A program made the translations under genes and the position numbers. The notes beneath the pieces are model-generated. The model did no database searches and was not told where the DNA came from. It saw only the letters and a program-made list of their open reading frames with translations. From NCBI RefSeq assembly GCF_000834655.1, contig NZ_JXQQ01000022.1:1-64000 (forward strand): a DNA stretch of 64,000 nucleotides. The letters are read 5' to 3'. Source of the stretch: Variovorax paradoxus. Lineage in GTDB: Bacteria; Pseudomonadota; Gammaproteobacteria; Burkholderiales; Burkholderiaceae_C. The number at the start of each line of letters is the position of its first letter. Position 1 is the stretch's first letter. Positions 50,713 to 60,369 of the stretch are shown here, piece by piece.

Positions 50713-52563
50713 ATGGACGAATTGCTGCCCTTCTACGAACGCGAGCTCGCCTTCCTGCGCAGCTACTCGCAGGAGTTCGCCAAGGGCTACCCGAAGATCG
50801 CCGCGCGCCTGGCCATCTCCGCCGACAGCAGCGAAGACCCGCACGTCGAGCGGATGATCCAGTCGTTCGCGCTGCTCACCGCGCGCATCAGCAAGAAGCT
50901 GGACGACGACTACCCCGAGCTCACCGAAGCGCTGCTGGAGGTGCTCTATCCGCACTACCTGCGGCCCTTTCCCTCGTGCTCCATCGCGCAGTTCGATGCC
51001 GGCGGCGCGGCGCTCGCCAAGCTGAGCAAGCCCGTCACCATTTCGCGCGGCACCGAGCTCACCTCGCAACCGGTGCGCGGCGGCGCGTGCCGCTTTCGCA
51101 GCGTCTACGACGTGACGCTGGCAGCCGTGCAGGTGTCCAACGTGGTGTTCCATTCGGTGGTCAACGCGCCGGCGCATGCTTCGCTGCCGCGCAACGCCAC
51201 CGGATGCCTCTCGGTCACGCTCGAAGCCACCGGCGAGCAGAAATCACTTGGCACGCTCGCGCTCACGATGGCGCGCCTTCGCACCTTCATCGACGCCGAG
51301 CCTTCGCTCGCCACCGCGCTGGCCGACGCCATCTTCCTGAAGACGGCCGCCGTGTTCGTGGAGCCCGAGCGCAGCGGCAAGTGGACGCTGGTGCAGGGCG
51401 AGACGCTGCACCCCGTCGGCTTCGACGAGGCCGATGCGCTCATCGAACTGCCGGCGCGTTCGCACCCCGCTTACCGCCTCTTGAGCGAGTACTTCGCGTT
51501 CCCCGAGAAATTCAACTTCGTCGACATCGACCTGGCCAACGCGCTGCGCCACATCGGCTCGTGCCGCTCGATCACGCTGCACCTGGTGATGACCGGCGTG
51601 CGCGCCGACTCACCCGCGGCGCGGCTGCTCGAAGGCGTCTCCAGCCGCAACCTGCGCCTGGGTTGCACCCCCGTCATCAACCTCTTCAAGCAGCGCAGCG
51701 ACCCCATTCGCGTCACGCATGCCGCCGCCGCCTATCCGGTGGTGGCCGATGCGCGCCGGGCCTTCGGCTTCGAGGTCTACAGCATCGACTCGGTCAAGCT
51801 CGTGAAGCAGACCGCCGAGGGCGACGCCTACATCGAGTTCCGGCCCTTCTATTCGCTGCACCACGGCGAGCATCCGAAGGAGGCCGAGCATTACTGGTTC
51901 GCGAGGCGCAACGAGCTCGTCGCGCAGCGCAGCCCGGGCTACGAGACCGAACTCTCGATCGTGGACATCGACTTCCAGCCCTCGCTGCCGCAAACCGAAA
52001 CCCTGAGCATCGACCTCACCTGCACCAACCGCGACCTGCCGCATTCGCTGACCTTCGGCCTGCCGGGCGGCGACCTCTTCATCGAGGGCAACTCGGTGGC
52101 GCGTTCGATCCGCATGCTGCGCCGCCCGACGCAGACGCTGCGCATGCCGCGCGGCAAGGGCGTGCAGTGGCGGCTGGTGTCGCACCTGTCGCTCAACCAT
52201 TTGTCGCTGGCCACCAGCGGGCTGCCGGCGTTGAAGGAGATGCTGCGGCTGTACGACCTCGGCCGCTCGGCCGTGTCGGCGCGGCAGATCGAGGCCATCA
52301 CCGGCATCGAGCAGCAGGCCACCACGCAGTGGCTGCCTGGCAAGCCCTTTGCGACCTTCGTGCGCGGCATCGAGCTCAAGCTCACGGTCGACGAGGCCGG
52401 CTTCGTGGGCAGCAGCCTGCAGGCCTTCGCGCGCGTGATGGATCATTTCTTCGGTCTCTATGTGCACCTGAACAGCTTCACCCAGCTGGTGATCGTTTCG
52501 GCGCGCGACAAGGAGGAGCTGGTGCGATGCAAACCCCGCAGCGGCGAATCGATCCTTCTGTAG
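50713..52563 (+). CDS. tssF: T6SS baseplate protein TssF
   Basis: The 616-residue product starts MDELLPFYERELAFLRSYSQ and has the TssF features (FAKGYPKIAARLAISADSSEDPHVERMIQSFALLTARI, YPHYLRPFPSCSIAQF, FSLHHGEHPKEAEHYWFARR). It forms the wedge with TssE and TssG. Its 3' end overlaps the tssG start by 37 bases, so the two are translationally coupled. Confidence 0.97.
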   Translation: MDELLPFYERELAFLRSYSQEFAKGYPKIAARLAISADSSEDPHVERMIQSFALLTARISKKLDDDYPELTEALLEVLYPHYLRPFPSCSIAQFDAGGAALAKLSKPVTISRGTELTSQPVRGGACRFRSVYDVTLAAVQVSNVVFHSVVNAPAHASLPRNATGCLSVTLEATGEQKSLGTLALTMARLRTFIDAEPSLATALADAIFLKTAAVFVEPERSGKWTLVQGETLHPVGFDEADALIELPARSHPAYRLLSEYFAFPEKFNFVDIDLANALRHIGSCRSITLHLVMTGVRADSPAARLLEGVSSRNLRLGCTPVINLFKQRSDPIRVTHAAAAYPVVADARRAFGFEVYSIDSVKLVKQTAEGDAYIEFRPFYSLHHGEHPKEAEHYWFARRNELVAQRSPGYETELSIVDIDFQPSLPQTETLSIDLTCTNRDLPHSLTFGLPGGDLFIEGNSVARSIRMLRRPTQTLRMPRGKGVQWRLVSHLSLNHLSLATSGLPALKEMLRLYDLGRSAVSARQIEAITGIEQQATTQWLPGKPFATFVRGIELKLTVDEAGFVGSSLQAFARVMDHFFGLYVHLNSFTQLVIVSARDKEELVRCKPRSGESILL

Positions 52564-53645
52564 CCGATCGGCTGCTGCGCGAACCGTACCGCTTCGAGTT
52601 CTTCCAGGCGGTGCGGCTGATCGAGCTCGTGCTGCTGCGCCGGCAGGAGCGCGACGTGCACCAGCGCCTCGTGCCCGGCGAGCGCATGGTGCCGCGCTGG
52701 CTGCGCTTTCGCAGCTCGATGAGCCTCACGTTTCCGCCCAGCGAGATCGAGGCGCTGGCGGTGCGCGATGCGGTGGGCCAGTTGGTGTCGAGCGCCGAGC
52801 TGTGCGAGCCCACCGTGGGAGACGACGGTGATGGCCTCGGCCGCATCGAGCTGACCCCCGCTTCCTTCGGCATGCTGGGCGTGTCGGGCGCCTTGCCGAT
52901 CGTCTACACCGAGATGCTGATGCGCCGTGAGCAGCACCTGCGCGACAGCTCGGCGCGCGCGTTCCTCGACGTGTTCACCAACCGCGCCACCGCGCTCTTC
53001 TACGCGGCCTGGCGCAAGTACCGGCTGCCGCTGCACTACGAGCACGAACGCAGCCGCGCCTACCTGCCGGTGCTGCTGTCAATGGCGGGGCTGGAGCACA
53101 CGGCGCAGCGCGATCCGCTCACCGACGGCACCGGCACGGTGTTCGACGAAACCGTGGCCGGCTATGCGGCGGCGGTGCGCCACCGGCCGATGTCGGCGGC
53201 CTACCTGCAGCGCGTGCTGTCCGATTACTTTCGCAGCAACATCCGCATCGAGCAGTTCCTGGGCAAGTGGTACGACATGCCGGTGCAGCAGCGCTCTCGC
53301 CTTGGCGAAGGCAACGTGAGCCTCGGGCAGAACGCGATGGCGGGCGAGCGCATCTGGCAGCGCGACCTGCGCATCCGCCTGTGGATCGGCCCGCTCAAGC
53401 GCAGCGCGCTGCGCGAGTTCTTCCCGGGCCGCGCGCATGCGAAGGCGCTCGAAAAAATGCTGGCGCTGCTGGCCGGCGTGACCTGCGAATACGAGGTGCG
53501 CCTGATCCTCGCGCGCGAGGAAGTCGCGGCCGTGCAGCTGAGCGACGGCGGCGGCAGCCACCTCGGGTGGGACAGCTTCATCGCCACCGGCGAGGCCGAG
53601 AGCGACCGCAGCGACACCCAGTACGAACTCCAGCCCCTGCAGTAG
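52527..53645 (+). CDS. tssG: T6SS baseplate protein TssG
   Basis: The 372-residue product has the TssG pattern (LLREPYRFEFFQAVRLIELV, FRSSMSLTFPPSEIEAL, AAYLQRVLSDYFRSNIRIEQF, GQNAMAGERIWQRD). The ATG at 52527 lies inside tssF. It completes the TssEFG wedge. Confidence 0.97.
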   Translation: MQTPQRRIDPSVADRLLREPYRFEFFQAVRLIELVLLRRQERDVHQRLVPGERMVPRWLRFRSSMSLTFPPSEIEALAVRDAVGQLVSSAELCEPTVGDDGDGLGRIELTPASFGMLGVSGALPIVYTEMLMRREQHLRDSSARAFLDVFTNRATALFYAAWRKYRLPLHYEHERSRAYLPVLLSMAGLEHTAQRDPLTDGTGTVFDETVAGYAAAVRHRPMSAAYLQRVLSDYFRSNIRIEQFLGKWYDMPVQQRSRLGEGNVSLGQNAMAGERIWQRDLRIRLWIGPLKRSALREFFPGRAHAKALEKMLALLAGVTCEYEVRLILAREEVAAVQLSDGGGSHLGWDSFIATGEAESDRSDTQYELQPLQ

Positions 53646-53706
53646 TTCAGCAGCAATTGGCAGCGACCTTTCAACGAAGAAGACCGACAGAAGACAACCA
53701 CCGTTC

Positions 53707-56439
53707 ATGAGCACATCGCTGAAAACACTGATCACCAAGCTCAATGCGAGCGCACGCATGGCCACGCAGCGCGCCGCCAACCTGTGCCTTGCCAACGGCC
53801 ACTACGAAGTGGATCTGGAGCACCTGTTCCTGGCCCTGCTCGAGCAGACCGACAACGACCTCGCGCGCGTGCTGCGCGCCAACCGCATCAGCGCAACGGC
53901 GATCCAGTCGGACCTGGAGCGCGAGATCCAGACCTTCAAGAACGGGAATACGCGCACGCCCGTGTTCTCGCAGCACCTGCAGCAGCTGTTCCAGCAGGCC
54001 TGGCTGCTCGCCTCGCTCGATGCGCACGTGGCGCAGATCCGCTCGGGCCACCTGCTGCTGGCGCTCCTGACCGAGCCCGACCTCGCGCAACTCGCGCAGC
54101 GCGGCTCGCCGCTCTTCGCAAAGATCCGCCTCGAAGACCTGAAGCACGACTTCGACAAGCTCACCGACGGCTCGAGCGAAGCGGCAGAGGCCGGTGCATC
54201 GGGCGGTGCGGCCACGGAAGGTGACGCGCAGCAAGCGCCGGCCGATGCGCTGGCAGCGGGCGTTCCAGGCAAAACACCCGCGCTCGACCAGTTCACCACC
54301 AACCTCACGCAGCGCGCCAAGGACGGCGCGCTCGACCCGGTGATCGGCCGCGACACCGAGATCCGCCAGGTCATCGACATCCTGATGCGCCGTCGCCAGA
54401 ACAACCCCATCCTCACCGGCGAGGCCGGCGTCGGCAAGACGGCGGTGGTCGAGGGGCTGGCGCTGCGCATCGCCGCGCAGGACGTGCCGGAGTCGCTGCG
54501 CGCGGTGGCGCTGCACACGCTCGACATGGGCCTCCTGCAGGCCGGTGCGAGCGTGAAGGGCGAGTTCGAGAACCGCCTGAAGAACGTGATTGCCGAAGTG
54601 AAGAAGAGCCCGCATCCGATCGTGCTCTTCATCGACGAGGCCCACACCATGATCGGCGCGGGCGGCCAGGCCGGGCAGAGCGATGCGGCCAACCTCTTGA
54701 AGCCTGCACTCGCACGCGGCGAGCTGCGCACGATCGCTGCCACCACCTGGGGCGAGTACAAGAAATACTTCGAGAAGGACGCGGCGCTCGCGCGGCGCTT
54801 CCAGGTCGTGAAGGTCGAGGAGCCCAGCGAGACGCTGGCCTCCGCCATGCTGCGCGGCATGGTGCCCCTGATGGAGAAGCACTTCAACATCCGCGTGCTC
54901 GACGAAGCCATCACCGAGGCCGTGCGCCTGTCGCACCGCTACATCAGCGGACGCCAGTTGCCCGACAAGGCGGTGAGCGTGCTCGACACTGCCTGCGCGA
55001 AAGTGGCGCTCGGCCAGAGCGCGACACCGGCGCTTATCGAGGAAGCCAACCGTGGCCTCGAACGCATCGAGGCTGAGAGCGCCGCGCTGGTACGCGACAC
55101 CGCGGCTGGCGGACGTCATGAAGCGCGGCAGACCGAACTGGCAGAACAGAAAGCCGCTCTGCAGGCCGAACTGGCCGCGAGCCAGCAGCGACTTGCCGAA
55201 GAGAACGTGCTGGTCGAGCGCATCCGCGCACTGCGTGCGCAACGCGATGCACCGGCTGCGCCACCGGAGTCCGAGGCCGCATCCGCACCCGTGGAAAAAA
55301 CCCCGGCCCGCGCCGCCGGCCGAAAGAAAGCCGCAGCCGTCGCCGACCCCGAACGCGACCAGCTCGATGCGCTGCTCGCCGAACTGCGCGCGCTGCAAGG
55401 CACCACGCCGATGGTGCCGCTGCAGGTCGACGGCCACGTGGTGGCAGAGATCGTGTCGGCCTGGACCGGTGTGCCGCTGGGCCGCATGGTCAAGGACGAG
55501 ATCAAGACCGTGCGCGCCCTGGACACGCTGCTGGCCGAGCGCGTGATTGGCCAGGACCACGCGCTCGCCGCCGTGGCCCAGCGCGTGCGCACCGCGAGTG
55601 CGCGGCTGGAAGACCCCAACAAGCCGCGCGGCGTGTTCATGTTCGTCGGCCCGTCGGGCGTGGGCAAGACCGAGACGGCGCTGGCGCTCGCGGACATCCT
55701 CTACGGCGGCGAGAAGAAGCTCATCACCATCAACATGAGCGAATACCAGGAGGCGCACAGCGTCTCGGGCCTGAAGGGCTCGCCGCCCGGCTACGTGGGT
55801 TATGGCGAAGGCGGCGTTCTGACCGAAGCCGTGCGCCGCCAGCCCTACAGCGTGGTGCTGCTCGACGAAGTCGAGAAGGCCCACCCCGACGTGCTGGAGA
55901 TGTTCTTCCAGGTGTTCGACAAGGGCATGATGGACGACGCCGAGGGCCGCGAGATCGACTTTCGCAACACGCTGATCATCCTCACCTCGAACATCGGTTC
56001 GTCGCAGATCATGCAGGCATGCCTGAACAAGGCTGACGACGAGCGCCCCGCGCCCGACGCGTTGGCCGAGGCGCTGCGCCCCGTGCTCATGAAGGCCTTC
56101 AAGCCGGCCTTCCTCGGCCGCATGAAGGTGGCGCCGTTCTATCCGATCACCGATGCGGTTCTAGAGCAGATCATCGCGCTGAAGCTGGGGCGCATCCGCG
56201 ACCGCATCGCGACCAACCACAAGGCGGTGTTCGAGTGGGACGACGCGCTGGTGGAGGCCGTGCTCGCGCGCTGCACCGAGGTGGATTCGGGCGCGCGCAA
56301 TGTCGATCACATCCTGAACGGAACGCTCCTGCCCGAGATCGCGGAAGCGGTGCTCACGCGCATGGCCGACGAGACGCCGCTCACGAAGATCAAGGCCAGT
56401 TGCGCCAAGAGCGGCGAGTTCCGCTACAGGATCACCTAG
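53707..56439 (+). CDS. clpV: T6SS sheath-recycling ATPase ClpV (TssH)
   Basis: The 910-residue AAA+ protein has a Clp-N domain (about 1-150), AAA1 with Walker A GEAGVGKT (238-245) and Walker B VLFIDEAHTM, and AAA2 with GPSGVGKT (648-655) and VVLLDEVEKAHPDV. An Ala/Pro/Lys-rich insertion (about residues 515-560) lies in the middle region. ClpV disassembles contracted TssB/TssC sheaths for reuse. It is the last core gene before effector module B. Confidence 0.97.
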   Translation: MSTSLKTLITKLNASARMATQRAANLCLANGHYEVDLEHLFLALLEQTDNDLARVLRANRISATAIQSDLEREIQTFKNGNTRTPVFSQHLQQLFQQAWLLASLDAHVAQIRSGHLLLALLTEPDLAQLAQRGSPLFAKIRLEDLKHDFDKLTDGSSEAAEAGASGGAATEGDAQQAPADALAAGVPGKTPALDQFTTNLTQRAKDGALDPVIGRDTEIRQVIDILMRRRQNNPILTGEAGVGKTAVVEGLALRIAAQDVPESLRAVALHTLDMGLLQAGASVKGEFENRLKNVIAEVKKSPHPIVLFIDEAHTMIGAGGQAGQSDAANLLKPALARGELRTIAATTWGEYKKYFEKDAALARRFQVVKVEEPSETLASAMLRGMVPLMEKHFNIRVLDEAITEAVRLSHRYISGRQLPDKAVSVLDTACAKVALGQSATPALIEEANRGLERIEAESAALVRDTAAGGRHEARQTELAEQKAALQAELAASQQRLAEENVLVERIRALRAQRDAPAAPPESEAASAPVEKTPARAAGRKKAAAVADPERDQLDALLAELRALQGTTPMVPLQVDGHVVAEIVSAWTGVPLGRMVKDEIKTVRALDTLLAERVIGQDHALAAVAQRVRTASARLEDPNKPRGVFMFVGPSGVGKTETALALADILYGGEKKLITINMSEYQEAHSVSGLKGSPPGYVGYGEGGVLTEAVRRQPYSVVLLDEVEKAHPDVLEMFFQVFDKGMMDDAEGREIDFRNTLIILTSNIGSSQIMQACLNKADDERPAPDALAEALRPVLMKAFKPAFLGRMKVAPFYPITDAVLEQIIALKLGRIRDRIATNHKAVFEWDDALVEAVLARCTEVDSGARNVDHILNGTLLPEIAEAVLTRMADETPLTKIKASCAKSGEFRYRIT

Positions 56440-56477
56440 GCGCTGCGGCGGTTCGGGTCCAAGGGAGAACCAGAGAC

Positions 56478-59363
56478 ATGACGGACTTCAATTCGGCTTC
56501 GCTCGGCGCGCAGTTGCGGACGGGCGTAACAGGCACCTTGCAGCAGGATCGGTTGCTGGTGCTGCACACCCCCCTGGGCGACAACAAGCTCCTGGCCGAA
56601 CGCCTGGACGGCATCGAATCCGTGGACGACGGCGGCTTCCGCTTCGAGCTCACCGCGCTGAGTGACGACGCCCACATCGAGCTCAAGACCCTCATGGGCC
56701 AGGGCGTGCGCCTGGATCTGCAGACCGCACAGAGCCGCACTGACCTCCGCCCCTTCCACGGCCACGTGACCGAAGCCGAATGCGTCAGCAGCAACGGCGG
56801 CATGGCGCGCTACCGGCTCGTCATCGAACCGTGGCTTGCGTTTCTTCGCCACCGCCAGGACAGCTGCCTCTTCCAGCACCAGAGCGTGTTCGATATCGCC
56901 GATGCCGTGTTCGCCCGCTATCAAGGCCAGGGCAAGCTGGCCGTGCAATGGCGCTGGGAGATCGCCCAGCGCGACATCTATCCGGTGCGCGGCATCACCA
57001 CCCAGTACTACGAGAGCGACTTCGATTTCGTCGCGCGCTTGCTCGCCGAAGAAGGCCTCTTCTACTGGTTCGAGCACGCCACCGGCAAGGACGGCAACCT
57101 CGGCAGCCACACCCTCGTCATCGCCGACCACAACGGCGCCTTTCGCGCCAATGCGCAAGCCAGCATCCGCTTTCACCGCGCCGATGCGAGCGAGAGCGAA
57201 GACACCATCCAGCAATGGCGCGGCAGCCGCCAGCTTCAGACCAACAGCCTGGCGCAGCAAAGCTGGGACTACAAGAGCGTGAGTGCCAGGCCCGTGCAGC
57301 AGCAGAGCCGCGGGTCGGGGTCGGGCACAGGCCAATCGTCATCCAACCACCGCGTTCTTCAGTGGACCGACGACCCCGGCGCCTACGGCTGGGAGACCTC
57401 GGCCCAGGGCGAGCGCCTCCTGTCCAACGCCCTGCAGGCCCTGGAGCTGCGCAACAAGCGCTTCGAAGGCCAGAGCGCCGTTCGCACACTCGCACCGGGC
57501 ACCACCTTCACCCTCACGGGCCACGAACAGCACGACAAGGACAGTGAGGAAGACCGCCGCTTTGCTGTATTGGCCGTGCGCCACCTCGCACGCAACAACT
57601 TCGACGAAGCCTTGAAGGCCGGAGTTGGAGAACGTTTGGGCCTGCCCGACATTGCCACCGTGTTCGATGCATCGCAGGACAGTGCCAGCGGCAATGCCGC
57701 CTCGACACCCGACACCGTCACCCACTACCGCAACGACTTCACCACCGTGCGCGCCGCCATCCCCTACCGGCCGCTCAGCGTGGACGGCCACGGCCAGCGC
57801 ATCCACCCTAAGCCTAGCGTGCACGGCAGCCAGAGCGCCATCGTGATCGGCTCGGGTGAGAACTCACCAGTCCACACCGACCGCGACCACCGCGTCAAAG
57901 TCCAGTTCCACTGGCAGCGCGGCAGCGCCTCCAGCGCACGGCAGCCCCGCGCCGATGGCCAAGACAACGCGCCCGCCGCCGATCGCCTGGGCGCCTGGGT
58001 GCGTGTGGCCGCCAGCGCAGCAGGCGACAACTGGGGCCAGGTCACTTTGCCGCGTGTGGGGCAGGAGGTGCTGGTGGAATTCCATCATGGCGACATCGAC
58101 CGCCCGGTGGTCGTCGCCGCGCTCTACAACGGTGCCGGGCAGACCGACGCCCAGCACAACGAGAAGTCTGGGGGCGCCGCCCAATCGACTGGCAATGCCC
58201 CCGCCTGGTTCGCGGGCGAAGGCAAGGACGCCAAGGAACACGCCCACAACGCCGTCTTCTCCGGCATCAAGACCCAGGAACTGAGCGCCAGCCAGAGCGG
58301 CGATGGCGGCTACAACCAACTGGTCTTCGACGACACTCCCGGGCAGGGCAGTACCAGTCTCGCCACCACGCAGGCGCACAGCCGGCTGCACTTGGGGCAC
58401 CACAAGCAGCAGGACGACAACGCGCGCGGCAAGGCCCGAGGCCATGGCGCCGAACTGGCCACCACCGCGCAGGGCGCCATCCGCGCCGGCGCGGGATTGC
58501 TCGTGAGCGCGCACGCCCAGCAGAACGCCAAGGGCGCCTTCATGGCCAGCCGCGAGGCGCAGCAGCAGACCAAGCAGGCGGAGGAACTCGCCACTTCGCT
58601 CGCCAAGAGCGCGCAGACGCAGAGGGCGCAGATCAAGGGGGAGGAAGCGCCGGACAAGCTGCCAGCCATCGAGGCGCTGAAGCACGTGGCCGAAGTGCTG
58701 GGGGCGACGCAGGAAGGCAGTGCAGCGTCAAGCAGCGCAAACGGCAGCGGCGGCGACATCAAGGCCACCGAAGGCGGCCAAGGCAGCGTCACGGCATACA
58801 GCGAGCCGCACCTTCAGTTCAGCGCCCCTATGGGCATCGGCTTCGTCACGCCGAAGGAGGCGATTGCCGTGAGCGGCAAGCACACCGCGATCGTCGCCAA
58901 CCAGGACATCGACCTGCCCGCGCAAGGGCAGATCGCGGTGAGCGTGGCCAAGGGGGTGAGCATCTACACACTGGGTTCGAAGGCGAGCGCAAGCGGCGAG
59001 CCGAACCAGGAGCGCGGCACCTCGCTGCATGCGGCCAGCGGCAGCGTGACGCTGCAGAGCCAGAAGGGCGCCACCAGGATCGCGGCCGACAAGAAAGTCA
59101 CTATCGCCAGCACGACGAAGAACGTGGAGGTCGAAGCACCTACACACGTGCTGCTGACCAGCGCCGGGGCGTACATCAAGCTCGAAGGCGCGAGCATCAA
59201 GATCCATGCGCCGGGGAAGGTGACGTTCAGGGGGATGCACAACTTCGTCGGGCCGCAGGGGGACGGGAGCGGCAATTCAACGGGCGAGGCCAGCTATCAA
59301 GGCTGCAATCCCAGCGTAGAGAGCGCAGCGGCGCAGCAAGACGCCACCGTGGCGCTGGGCTGA
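56478..59363 (+). CDS. vgrG: VgrG spike protein (module B)
   Basis: The 961-residue protein has the VgrG core (ITTQYYESDFDFVARLLAEEGLFYWFEH, DHRVKVQFHWQRG, GAWVRVAASAAGDNWGQVTLPRVGQEVLVEF, DIDRPVVVAALYNG) and a DUF2345 C-terminal extension. The ATG at 56478 gives the normal N terminus; longer frames run into clpV. It shares general architecture with the module A VgrG but differs in sequence, especially at the C terminus. It precedes a DUF4123 adaptor and a VasX-like effector, which it probably carries. Confidence 0.96.
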   Translation: MTDFNSASLGAQLRTGVTGTLQQDRLLVLHTPLGDNKLLAERLDGIESVDDGGFRFELTALSDDAHIELKTLMGQGVRLDLQTAQSRTDLRPFHGHVTEAECVSSNGGMARYRLVIEPWLAFLRHRQDSCLFQHQSVFDIADAVFARYQGQGKLAVQWRWEIAQRDIYPVRGITTQYYESDFDFVARLLAEEGLFYWFEHATGKDGNLGSHTLVIADHNGAFRANAQASIRFHRADASESEDTIQQWRGSRQLQTNSLAQQSWDYKSVSARPVQQQSRGSGSGTGQSSSNHRVLQWTDDPGAYGWETSAQGERLLSNALQALELRNKRFEGQSAVRTLAPGTTFTLTGHEQHDKDSEEDRRFAVLAVRHLARNNFDEALKAGVGERLGLPDIATVFDASQDSASGNAASTPDTVTHYRNDFTTVRAAIPYRPLSVDGHGQRIHPKPSVHGSQSAIVIGSGENSPVHTDRDHRVKVQFHWQRGSASSARQPRADGQDNAPAADRLGAWVRVAASAAGDNWGQVTLPRVGQEVLVEFHHGDIDRPVVVAALYNGAGQTDAQHNEKSGGAAQSTGNAPAWFAGEGKDAKEHAHNAVFSGIKTQELSASQSGDGGYNQLVFDDTPGQGSTSLATTQAHSRLHLGHHKQQDDNARGKARGHGAELATTAQGAIRAGAGLLVSAHAQQNAKGAFMASREAQQQTKQAEELATSLAKSAQTQRAQIKGEEAPDKLPAIEALKHVAEVLGATQEGSAASSSANGSGGDIKATEGGQGSVTAYSEPHLQFSAPMGIGFVTPKEAIAVSGKHTAIVANQDIDLPAQGQIAVSVAKGVSIYTLGSKASASGEPNQERGTSLHAASGSVTLQSQKGATRIAADKKVTIASTTKNVEVEAPTHVLLTSAGAYIKLEGASIKIHAPGKVTFRGMHNFVGPQGDGSGNSTGEASYQGCNPSVESAAAQQDATVALG

Positions 59364-59370
59364 AGCCTAG

Positions 59371-60321
59371 ATGATCGACACCGTGCCAACGCAAGCCACG
59401 CGAATCAGCCTTGATCTGCATTCGCAGATCAATCCGAGGCCGAATGCCGACTGCATGTTGCTGGTCGACGTGGTGCCGCGTCCGATCACGCAAGACGATG
59501 TGCTGTGGGAGCGTTACTCGCAGATCGAACATACCCGCGTCGTACTTGCCTATCCGAAAGTGGACCCTTCGCATCTCCCCGTGCTGTTGCCTTTGTGCAT
59601 TGCGAAGTTCGAAGACAGCACGTTGCTTGAACAAAGTGCCCAGGATGCGTATGAGGAATTGGCGCCTCAGGCCTTGCGATCCGGTACGGGCCGTCGGATA
59701 TCCGGATGGCTGACCAGCCAGGCGTCGATTGGCACTGTGGCGCGGCATCTGGCCTCGGTCATGCTCCAGCATCCGCCGCCTTTCGGGCAAGCCACCTGGC
59801 TGCGGTTGCAAGACCCGGCCACGCTTTGGTGGCTCTGGTCCTTTCTCGCGCCCGCGCAACGCCGTGTCTTGCTCGGCCCCATCGAAACCTTCTGGTTGCT
59901 CGATCCAGCCGGCCAATTGACGGCACTGAAAAGTGAAGCGGCCCCCACCATCGAAGCACCGGCCGCATTGCAACTGAGCCCCGGACAGTGGCAAGACATC
60001 GCCTGCATCGGACCGCTCAATCTCGCACTTCGGGAATGGGGGCAGGCTCACGCCGCTGGCGGACGCTTTCAGCGCCTCTGCATCGGCGCGCACGCTGCCG
60101 TGCGCCGCGCGCAAATGGCCGGATTCAACGATCGGCACGACCAGGCGGCCTATGCACGGTATGCGTTGGAGATTCATCCGCAATTCGATACGCATGCGCT
60201 GGTGCAAGCCAGGCTCGCAGGGCGTAACGCAGACGACTACTTCACCGGCTTGATCGACGACATCGACGAGCAGGAGTGGCGGCGCATCGCGCACGAATGC
60301 GCTCTGGTCGCCGCCGGCTGA
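59371..60321 (+). CDS. DUF4123 adaptor (module B)
   Basis: The 316-residue product fits DUF4123, with WLRLQDPATLWWLWSFLAPAQRRVLLGPIETFWLLD as the core and a helical C terminus. DUF4123 proteins load MIX/VasX-type effectors onto VgrG. It starts 7 bases after vgrG and ends 48 bases before the effector. It differs strongly from the module A adaptor, as expected for effector-specific chaperones. Confidence 0.85.
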   Translation: MIDTVPTQATRISLDLHSQINPRPNADCMLLVDVVPRPITQDDVLWERYSQIEHTRVVLAYPKVDPSHLPVLLPLCIAKFEDSTLLEQSAQDAYEELAPQALRSGTGRRISGWLTSQASIGTVARHLASVMLQHPPPFGQATWLRLQDPATLWWLWSFLAPAQRRVLLGPIETFWLLDPAGQLTALKSEAAPTIEAPAALQLSPGQWQDIACIGPLNLALREWGQAHAAGGRFQRLCIGAHAAVRRAQMAGFNDRHDQAAYARYALEIHPQFDTHALVQARLAGRNADDYFTGLIDDIDEQEWRRIAHECALVAAG

Positions 60322-60369
60322 CGCGCCACAACAGCACGGCCCGGCCCCAACAGGAATCAAGGGAAATCA